Assembly (NCBI GenBank): GCA_946803715.1
Contig: CAMPET010000053.1
Location: 68,011-132,010 of the forward strand
DNA from: Beroe ovata
Taxonomy: Eukaryota > Ctenophora > Nuda > Beroida > Beroidae
Direction: 5' to 3'
DNA length: 64,000 bases
Shown: one piece after another, positions 50,501-60,700 of the stretch
How the letters are laid out: each line of letters begins with the position of its first letter
How positions within the stretch are numbered: the first letter of the stretch is position 1
Made by a program: the position numbers and the translations under genes
The notes under the pieces: model-generated
What the model was told of the DNA's origin: nothing
Databases searched by the model: none
What the model saw: the letters and a program-made list of their open reading frames with translations, nothing else

Positions 50501-53500
50501 ATTTACGGAGAATTTTTGGCTCCCGGTATGTCAACCCGAGGACAATGAAACTGTCGCTTCCCGTCGTAAACCGGTGGAGTATGAGTCACGTGATCAGGGA
50601 GTCTTGAGCTGTGATTGGACGGTGATTGTGTCACGTGACCGTTACAACAGGATATATATATTATGCGTACCAGGCATTGTGCAGTGTGTAACTCAACCAT
50701 TGATAGACTTAGTCAAGTGTGTGAACCATTGTCCATTCAGGTGAAACCATCCCATGATCTCCGCCAATGAGATCACTCGAAATTCCATCACGTGATATAA
50801 TGAGAACCAATAGGGGGCGGTGTAGTGAAGCTAGCTTCATCTCTCGTCGCTTCTAGACAGAACAAATTTCACAACCCTCATTCCTATTAACACATTTGGA
50901 GAGGGGGAGAGGTTGTGAAAAGGGGAAGAGAGAAGGGCACGAGGAGAGAATGAGGGGGGGGGGGAGAAAATTAGTTGGTAATTCTTAACTTCTTCGCGAA
51001 TTTCTGTATGTTTAACTTCGAACGAGAAAGCACGATTCGGTTGTTGGATAATAATATTTGGTTGTGGTCTAATATTAGGTGTCGAGTTGAAACTGTCAAA
51101 TCAATCATTCCATAGGGGCCAAGGGAGATTCAAATTGGGATTGAGATTTGGGAAACCGTGAAAACTTTCCTTTTTCGATGAAATCAGCAACAGATTTCCA
51201 TAACCAAGACTTACAGTAATGGCGAATCACGGCAGGGCACAGAATAATCGTGGTATATGGGAAACACTCCCAAATAAAGTGATACCTGGGATCTGATTGA
51301 TTTGATACCTACCTGCATACACATGGGGGTACTAGGTATCAATTTTTGCGAATTAACACTTTTTCACTCGCACGACGATCACCTAATTTTCGGAGCGAAT
51401 AAATTTATAAATGCAGCATAATGAATCTCATGAATGGTGGAGTCATTGTATCAGAAACACAATCACTTATTGTCACACGAATTTTGTCGTATGTATTATT
51501 TCGCCATGTACTTGACAGGGAAAGATATATTCCCATAGTTTATATGATTGGAGCATTGCAGTTGATTACGATAAACAGAATTTGATCCACAAAACTAGGA
51601 ATCGATTTAATAAACTGTTAGGGAGCATATCAGCTGTAAAACACTCACTACGGTGAAAATAATATTGCGAAATAAGTACCCGAAATAGACCGTCCATTTT
51701 CAGTTTATATGAGCTATGAATTGATAGTTGTAAGATCTCGGAAAAGTGCGCAACCTAGTATAAAATCGTCCGACAAGTTACAAAATAGCCCGGAATTCCG
51801 TCGTCTCGGCCTGGAGAGATGAAACATCACGTGACCCTCTTGATCACCTGACTGTTCCATACCTAATATTCGTCGCGTCAAAAATCCAAACATATATATA
51901 TGAACATAATGAAATTTCTAAACATTTATCAAGCTTTTCCGGAATTCTAGGAACAGAGAGTGTTTTTAATCGAGTTTAAAGTGACAGCCTTCTCGTCTCT
52001 GGAATAAGTCTCACTTCCCCCACTCCAAATAAACTGTGCGGAGAGATTCATACTTTTATAGAGGTCACTACTACATCAGCACTCGGATATAGTTTAAAGA
52101 GGTGTGAACATGTAGCGACATATTTCTTCGGGAAGCGAGGCAGATGGGGAGGGTGGAGGGACTGAGGGAAGGGGGGAGGGGGAATTGGGGAGAAATGAGA
52201 GAGTTGGGGAGGAAGGGATGCGCGAGGGGTGAGTGGGAAAATAAGAAGTATTGAAAGGGTTAGCAGGAGTTCCAAATGGAGATTTTGGAGATGTTCAAGA
52301 TGGAGTTTTCCAATCAAGCGTTGACAAAACTAGATTCTATGTGCAACTGATGATTGGTCAGTGATTGGAAGTTCACTGACTGATGAAACAATCTGATCGA
52401 CCGATGAAAAGCTGATAGGAAACACGATGTATCGTGAAAGAACCGTGTCTCGAAATGAAGGAAACCCTGTTAACAGCTATACCCAACGCTCGCACTCACA
52501 CTGACACACGCGCTTCACGTGAACAAAGCCGCGCGCCACGTGCACACGCGTCACGTGATGGTGATTTGACATCCAATTGGAGGGAAAAGAACAGTCAGGG
52601 GTGTCAAAATGACGGGCCTTTCCCTACACGGAAAAGTGGGAATTTTGTCCACAAAACGTGTCTGTCACTTTAATCTGATTATGCTTATTTGGGTAGGAGA
52701 ACACACGGAAGAGATGAAAAACGGGATTCTCAGTGTTGAGGTTCAAATACAATTAAACCGACTCTTCAAAACGTGTTCATATCAAAACCTTGAGCAACGA
52801 GAAAAAAGGAGTTTTTGAAAAACTATCTGTCAGTTTCACTGATTAATAACAATAGGCCAGGCGGGACTGGGCAGTGGGCACAACAATGGGAAACAGTGAA
52901 GTTTTCATATAACAAAGAATGAGACTAAACAAAACATCACATATTACATACCCTATATGATATATAGTACGAAGGTAAATTTTTTGGTGTAATATATATA
53001 TATTTCAATAAACATAGCTTGTCATTGATAGACGATGGAAAAGGACAGATGCTGACAATCAAACACAGCTTTGTTCCTCGACTCTTTATCACGAGGTGAA
53101 CTTGTACATACTCTAGCGAGGTTAGTTAGCATTATTGTAGAGTGAGCTGGGATGTTCTTCATATGATATGTCAAGTGGTGTAGAGGACTGGGATATAATG
53201 ATATATGGATGGGGCGATGGGGAAGTGCAGATTAATAATGAAGGAGTGGGTGATCTTGAGAGAGAGGTTGAGAGAGAGTCGATAGTTTCTGTTGCCGGGC
53301 GAACATTTAGATTTGGAGAGAATAAGGAAGTGTAGAAAATCTAGTGATTTTAATCTATTACAAGTTCGAAAGAATTAATAGATTTCGTTTCGACAAAATA
53401 TGTAAGCTACTAAGATGAATGGTAAACATTTCACGCGGTTGCGTGTTTCTCCACTGTTATAGACAAAAGATTCATCAATCAGTATCCAAACTCATGTTAA

Positions 53501-53829
53501 CTCGAAGATAATTGGGATAATTGACCACTATTCTTGACTCGTTAGTCAGAAAACTATCCCAGCCTACAATGTGGTGCTCGAATTCACTTAAACACTGGTT
53601 ACGTCACTAGCAACAAAAATTTTCGAAACAGTCTTTACCGACATCATTAGTTTAGTTTTGTAGCGCGATGTGATTTATTGAGTTGTAACATGGTAGACTG
53701 AATATTATTTCATTCGCCACTGATAATTTGCACTGAACTCTGAGTACAGTAACGTTAAATAAAGGGTAATATAAAGCAAAATTTCAACTCAATTTGAAGG
53801 GAGAACATTTTGAGAACATTTGGATAAGG
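47548..53829. other. Upstream of the zinc-finger gene; no supported gene
   Basis: The first part should contain the promoter and 5' UTR of the minus-strand gene. The rest holds G-rich runs (52140-52200), a GA-rich stretch (50895-50965) and several TCACGTGA palindromes. One long open frame is listed separately. No splice-bounded family-like exon was found. Confidence 0.5.
50121..50744 (+). CDS. Unexplained 207-codon ORF
   Basis: ATG to TGA without interruption, unusually long for this AT-rich intergenic sequence. It contains a hydrophobic run (IPILLLNILLEILPLI) at about residues 93-108 and several Cys residues late. It has no recognised motif. The antisense strand is partly open too, and there is no clear neighbour in phase. 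Likely chance, but it is the longest uninterrupted frame outside the called genes. Confidence 0.2.
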   Translation: MSKDGYERVVLTLIINNHSLTELFFGVNSDKMTDVFARRPFRAEIFGKGPIPPSHLFIITAGFHKQNSRYKTRKRKLSAAAGLANHIPSRVAIPILLLNILLEILPLICADRNIFPPYNIIVKRRDKFTENFWLPVCQPEDNETVASRRKPVEYESRDQGVLSCDWTVIVSRDRYNRIYILCVPGIVQCVTQPLIDLVKCVNHCPFR

Positions 53830-53833
53830 TACG

Positions 53834-54183
53834 AGAGGTGTCCCATGCATCCTCTAGTGTCAACTCAGGCTTTATCGGAAGAATGAGGAATTCCCAACTA
53901 AAACCAAGACCTGAAACGGCCTGGATCGAGTTCCCCATCAAATTTTCAGTCGATTAGATCCATTTTAGATCGAAAATATTGTACGAAAATTTTCGATAAA
54001 ATTTCATCAAAAACACTGATGGTTAGTATGGAAATCTGAAAGGGTCAAAACATCGACTTTCTCCAAATGATCTGATTATGACGGGATATTGTTAGGACAG
54101 TGATGAAGAGCTCCGATACCAATTTTTAGTCAATTCTGACTTTATTTGTCGTCTTGAGACGATTTTCTGTGTCCCAGGCTATC
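53834..54183 (-). repeat. Single copy of the ~330-bp dispersed repeat
   Basis: The reverse complement of the unit arrayed at 61699-62760. It shares tgatggggaac, cctaacaatatcccgtcat, ggagaaagtcgatgttttga and gacgacaaataaagtcagaa. It is bounded at both ends by a gggacac motif, which suggests one complete monomer. Confidence 0.85.
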
Positions 54184-55784
54184 ATACGGCAGTAGGAATT
54201 TCAACCCATACTCACAAACCGACAGCATTTGAAGAAGCATGTTTTAAAAAGAGATGCGATATGGTATGATAAGATATTTTGAGTGCTCAAAGGATTTAAA
54301 TATGGTAGATTATTCCAAGGTTCCAAGAAGCTTAAGTCTCGAAATATGAAAGTACGGGCTCAAGTAGTACCTACTTATTAGAGGATATAATGCACATTAT
54401 ATGAGTAGGGACACAGTATCACAGAAGCAATAGGAACTGGATTCCAAGCAGTCACAAGAGAGAGGTGTCATGTAAAAAATGATCTTCACAGCGTCCATGA
54501 TGCATCTATTAAATACGTAAGAAATGCCATGTCCCCTTGCGCAACATACGAATTCACTCCTGTTTTAATTTGAAATTCGCGACAATTCAAACCAAACAGG
54601 GAAAAGGGTGATTCCTTGCGATATGTGGCAAGGGCTGGTCCACGACAAGCGTCACTATGTGTGTCACTATGATTGTAATTCCAGTGATATGTCCTCGACG
54701 TTTTGATTACTATACCCTCCCGACTCACATGACATAATTTTGCACCAAATTCGACAGATCGATATAAATAACAGATTGACTACGCCCCACTGAACACCGA
54801 TATATAACGAATTTAGTTGCCCATTCTTAGTATTTCGTGTACAGAAACAAAAAGTAGACGAAATTGATAGCAGAAGAATCATTATCCCCCTTGTGACTCA
54901 ACTGTTGACCGCTCTCAAAGACGTCTACCCTCTGTAGACAGATGAATCTCTGTCATGAGACAGACGTTAAACTGACGTTGTTCACCACACCTTCTCAAAG
55001 TCGGAGACTACTGACTCAAAGAATAGTTGCTGACGTCACGCATTGTGATGCCAATCTTGAGGTCGTCCGTCGTCGAAAACACGGTTCAACGAACTCGATA
55101 TCTATGATATTACGCGGAAAGAGAACTTGTGCGAGAGAAAGAAATCAACGAAATATATCTTTGGTAATGTGAAAATATTGCAATAACGTTAAGGGAGAGA
55201 GAGAGAGAGGAAACGGTATTATTAACCACGATTTAAAATTCTTTCGCAAACCACGAAACTAGAGAGGATTATAATATGCCTAGTTGCAAAGACAACAAGT
55301 AAGATGGTTATCCTGCTACCCGACCCCCCGCTCATAACTTGGATCCTGAAACATTATAACTCGTCTGCCACTGGGGTTAGAGGGGGAGAGAGCGGAAGGG
55401 AGCTCACGTAGGGGGAGGGAGGGAGAGCACGCTGATCGACGTCAAATATATATATTATATGTAAAACTGAGACTTTCCATTAGCAAACTCGATCCTTCTC
55501 TTAGGAAGAAATACTGTATGCATATAAACTGAGGTTGTCTATATACGCACTGCAGTGACAAGACGTTTAAATTTCTAAAATACCCTGACGCAAAGCAAAG
55601 CACTGCTCGACGAAACCTGACGTTCGGGTGTGTAAACACCAGGCAGGGGGGGATAAACTGCAGCTATTTAGTAGAGTACTTTTCACTGGAGGTGGCGCAT
55701 CATGAGACCAACTAAACATCCCATGGTCAAAACTAAAAAATAGGTAAATAGGTATAGTATAAATCCACAAAAACCTTGAGCTGG

Positions 55785-55826
55785 GACATTATAAAGGACT
55801 AGGGAGCCCTAGTCTTTTATAATGTC
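55785..55826. repeat. 42-bp palindrome
   Basis: Arms gacattataaaggactaggg and ccctagtcttttataatgtc around a 2-bp centre, with one mismatch. Confidence 0.9.
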
Positions 55827-56779
55827 TTGGCCACCTATTGTGAAGGATGTTGAATGTATCTGAAATCCAGATTCCAGATCAAATACGATCAAAACAACAA
55901 ATCACCAAGTGTGTGTGAAATGTTACAGTGCAACACAAATAACCCTAGGTCTGACTGCACATGCAACTCTTGGAATCTTGTTTTCCTTAACAACAGCCAA
56001 GCAACATAATCATAAGAAATGAGTGCTTCTTGGCCAACTACTACTTTTTGCACCTGGAGCCTTCTCACATCTCTGCTTAACAACCATATAGTAACCCCAG
56101 GCAAATTGCACATGAGACTAAGTGAGGGAATTTGCAATATTTGATGTTATAGTGTTTGTAGAGAAAAAAGCAAATGCTAAGGATAAGAAGAGAGGTGGAT
56201 AGAGAAGAACTGGTAAAACCAGGTCTCTCAATCACAAAGGCACACTATACTTGAGTTGAGCTACCATGCAACCCATAAGAGTCTTTGACTAGTATGAAAA
56301 CTCCGCAAACCTCAATTCACAGCTTGTTCACTCAATACCTAGTGTGGATCTGACAATGTAGTCCTGGGCTTCAGGTATTTTGAATGGAGACAAGACCAAC
56401 TTTGTCAAATGTCATTTGGAACTACACTCAGTGAGATTGTGTACCTGCAAACATAGGCAAGAAAGAGTAAATTGTTGTCAATAATGCTAGCTATTAGAGT
56501 TTGTGAGTTTCCCAGTTGATGAATAAGGAAATAACAAAGGAGTTTCCCCTCACTGCAAGGTTGAACTGACACAACTATCGTCACAAACTGACACATGGAA
56601 GAGTTTACACACTTTTTCATTAAAACTTGTCCTCATTGTTTTCATACAGCTCTTTCTTGTTCTAAGAATTTGAGCACTGTTTTGGCGTGAATTTTCTACT
56701 AATCCAGAAAAAAAACAATAAATGTCAAATTTAAATTAACTAATTTTCAATTAAATGAAATTTCAACTTATTTCAAATT

Positions 56780-57540
56780 AAATGACATGTGCACACGTTG
56801 CGCGCCCCTTTTCTACTCAGTGAACTGAAAAGTCGTAGAAAGGAGACGCGCAGCGCGCGCGGAGTATTTGGGTCACGCACGCGCAGCGCGGGAACAAAAT
56901 GACACTACGATGCTTATTGCTAAAAAATTTGTATATCGCTGCCGGATGTCTTGCCTGCGATCGCGATGCTAGAACCAGCGATGCTAGGCCAGCTATAAGT
57001 TAGTTGGCAGCTAACGCCAGCGAGAATAATTTGCAGCGCAAGCAATTCGCGGCGCGCGCGTTGTGCAATTCTGGACAGGGGCTATCATTGTCGATTGATA
57101 ATAGACCTTGTCGAGAATTTCGTTTTGCGCGCGCGGCGCAAACTTATTCTCAGACAGCAAGCCGCTTTGCGGCTTGCATCAGCGGCCTAGCATTTGTAGG
57201 ATTTTACCCTACCGTCGGTGCGCGCGATTTTCAATCCGCCCCTTGCCAGGGATAAAATCCCGCCAGCAAGGGTAGGGTGAAATTCTACAACCTAGCATCG
57301 CCTGACAAGGGCTATCATCAAATTATCTTAACAGATTTTGGCCTTTGCCTTTGATAGAGCCGCGCGGCGCACGAGAAGCAGCTGCGATCCAGGTGCTCAA
57401 CCCAAATAAGAATTGCCGATTAATATCTGCCCACTGTTTGTTGCGCGCGCCTTCATAACCCTTCATCGAAGGCCGAAATTAAATAAAGGCCTTCGATGAA
57501 GGCGCGCGCGCAAGAAACAGTGCAGAGGACAGATAACATT
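56780..57540. repeat. GC-rich cluster of nested foldbacks
   Basis: An abrupt change to gcgcgc-rich sequence. It contains a hairpin gcaagccgctttgcggcttgc (about 57159-57179), an inverted pair gtaggattttaccctacc / ggtagggtgaaattctac (about 57198 and 57268), and an imperfect palindrome of about 50-bp arms centred near 57480 (ccttcatcgaaggcc / ggccttcgatgaagg with gcgcgcgc on each side). The open frame at 57004-57255 is probably a by-product. Confidence 0.75.
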
Positions 57541-57772
57541 TGGCAAAATAACATGCTGAGATTCAGACTAGAGACTGGTATAATTTATTTACAATCTGCA
57601 TATCAACATGAATCTTTACCAGTATCTATATAACAGGATATGATATTGCTTCAATTAGAATCAATCCAATTGCCCTGGGCCTTTAGACGTCGAATTATGC
57701 ATGTTTGCACTTTCCTGAACTGATAGAGGATCAAGGATGTATACCCACTGTGCAGTACTCAGGTAGAAACAA

Positions 57773-60700
57773 ATGTCAAAATGGGGAATCTCTCTCACTG
57801 ATTTGGCAAATCAAGCTGAGGCATTCCTAGAACAAGTCGACAAAAAGACAGCTGATTCACTCCAGGAAAGTGAAGCAGGTGATTTGACCACTCTTCTAGA
57901 AATCAGTAGATTCAACCTTCCTCTGGTTTTTATTCATGCCATCAGAACCACACCTTTTTATTTTCATAAATCTCTTATTCTAGAGAGTGATGATATACCA
58001 GATTTGAAAAATGCTGGAATAGGGAACATCTTTATTGGTTTCAGTAGCTCGCTACCTAAAGGTATGTGTTTGAAATCCAGCTGGTAATGAAGGTACTGTT
58101 AAGAGATCTGGTAAACAAATTTTAAGATTCTTGTCCTTTCTTACCCTACTGATTATTTATTTGTAATTAAAAACTTTCAGAATTAACATTGAACGAGTCT
58201 GGATCTGATCCTGGGTCTCATTCATCTCCAGAATTAGTCCATCCAGATGCTGAATTCCTCACAACTTCAGATGACTCTAACACCATAGGTTGTTTATATA
58301 AGAAAGTACTAGAAAGCCATCAAGTGTATGTGAAACACTACCTATTAGACGCAACATGAGGACGTTAGATCAATAATAATAAAAAGTTTTACAAATCATA
58401 CGTATTTTTATATCAGGACAAAACTTGATCATCTTTTAACTTTGATATTAGATTTATTTGTTTATGACGCACGAATTTCATAGAGTTACATAAAGTTATT
58501 CACATGTCTTTTTCTCATAAAGTCCTCGACAAAGCTCTTCTGGTTTCCATATCTGCAGGAAGTTCTTCTTCAACTTCCTGCTTGCAGTGCCAAACTCTCC
58601 AATAGAAAAATCATTACTTGTTTCGTATGCTATTGATTCTATGGCCTTAAGTAGCGATCCCAATTCCTTTACACGCATCGTGCTACTCCTTTTCGCTCCA
58701 CAGCATGTGTTGAATGTACTATCAAGGTATTCTACACATCGGACTTTTCCACACCAGAACTCCTTCGCAAGTCCATGAAACATGGCTAGCATTCCATCAA
58801 ATATTCGATATCTTATCATCAATTCATATTTATCGATCTTCTCACCAAGTCGCCCAAAGTGGTAGCACTCATTCATCTCGGAGTCGGTGGAGTTATCCAG
58901 CATTGATGCTAGGTTAATTAAAGTTTGAGCCAATTCCTCTAAGCACCGCCCATTATCCACACAAAGCATATTACTGATCAGTAGGGGGGCACGTTTCAAG
59001 TTTTTCTTGCCAAGTTTTTGGGCAAAGTTCCGAACTTGCTCTTGTATTTCTTGTCCTACGAATTCGCCATCATACCCCAGAGCACAATGAGCTACAGCTT
59101 CGAACAGGTTTGGATTGCATTGGCATACATATTCTTGGAAAGGCGGAAAAAAGTGCCCAGTAAGCCATCTCATATACGTGCTGAATGATGACACTTCTCT
59201 TAAATCCCGGAGTGCTCTGGCACCATTCTCAAGAATGTAATCCATAACTCGACAAGGAAGATCTGTGCATTGAGTTCCAAAATTTCGTCCCAACTTTTCG
59301 AATTGTTTGTCACAATTGCAGCCCAGAAGTCCAGAACATTCACTGTCTTGCACACATACTTGCGACTTTATTACCAAAATCGATTCTTCTACTTCAACAG
59401 TGAACCCAGACTCTGTTGTGTTGTCCAGAGCACCAGGAAAAATCCATTTATTGATCCAACCGACATCATCAAACAGTTGGGAATTCTCAGCTTTTGTTCC
59501 TCCGAGAATCAAAAGGAGGATGGTGAATTCCCTAAACTTGTGCATGGATCGGAAAGTGCCTTGAAGAGCAGGAATACGAACGCTGATCGAACTTAGTTAG
59601 TTATTTGCAAGCTTAACAATGAATTTACCTAGCACAATTACAAGTTTTTAAACCTGCAAAATTTTCTTATCTTTGCCCGGCAGCTGACAAGGAACCGGAA
59701 AGTATTAATTAGCTCACTGGATCACGTGTGTCGACCTGTGCGACTTTTATCATTGAAATTGTCATTTATTTGTCCTGAAAACCCAACCAGAATACGTGAA
59801 CTGAATATCAAATTGTTAGTGATAAGAGTACCGAGTGCTTAGACATGTGAGACGAAAGCGAAACCCACCGCCCCCCCTCCAACTCTAAAACGTTCCAGAA
59901 AAGTACAAACTCAGAAATGGTTATCCTTGCGCACACTCGGCTGTACTTGTACACACACTTTCACTCCTTATGACATACAATACATACATGAAACAAACAG
60001 AATTCGGGAATTTTATTAGCAGGTATTCAATGCAATTTCCTTGGGACACAATTGAAAAGCTCAAATGCAATGCTTTAGAAAGTAATTTCTAATTTTCATA
60101 TCAGGCGTGTATCAAAACACTGTTTAACAATTCTTGATGTAAGTCCAGTAGTCATCATCCCTGGGATTTGCAACCTGCTCAAGAAGTGCAATGTATCCTT
60201 CATCAGTGGTATCCTTGAGCTCGAAATCCCATCCTCCCATGAGGTTACACCTCGTTCCAATGACCTCGTGAATCCTGCATCTGACACCCTGGCAGGACCT
60301 GTCGAGGAGACACAAATCCTGTGCTCGTAGTTCAGGAGCCTCCAGTCCTTCTTCAGTGTCAACTGGAGTGTACTTGTACTCATCGTCCTCATGCATCATG
60401 TATATCCACTTGAGGAAGAAGCCCTTGTAACCGGCATTGAAACATCCCTCCCTGTTGAGACTCAGCAAGGCAGAACATCCATTGATCCTGAGGAAACTCC
60501 AGTACTTGTCAGAGTTGTAGTTGGTGAGAGCGTACTTCTGGTAGTCCTCAAATCCCTCCTCCCCTGGTTGTCTGATCCTGTCCTCGTCCCATCCACCCAT
60601 GATGTCGCACCTCACTCTCTCATCCCGGTAATTGTTACACCTCACTCCCAGGCACTTGGGGTCAGCGTCACATATCCCAATGGAGTGTTCCTCAACATCA

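Larger units (their letters stand above)
54184..57772. other. No supported gene; repeats and degenerate coding-like stretches
   Basis: A (GA)n tract lies near 55196-55209. A palindrome (55785-55826) and a GC-rich foldback cluster (56780-57540) are listed separately. On the minus strand, a 34-codon stretch behind a good acceptor at about 56028-56115 (reads HVQFAWGYYMVVKQR) and a stretch at about 56330-56398 (SPFKIPEAQDYIVRS) look coding but lack in-phase partners. They may be remnants of a gene or transposon. Confidence 0.45.

Noticed and set aside
52048-52317. Pro/Leu-rich minus-strand frame
   Set aside because: Caused by a G-rich low-complexity run on the plus strand.
55889-56620. Minus-strand frames of 71-82 codons
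   Set aside because: Coding-like pieces occur in different frames without consistent splice joins; possibly a decayed gene or element, not annotated as one.
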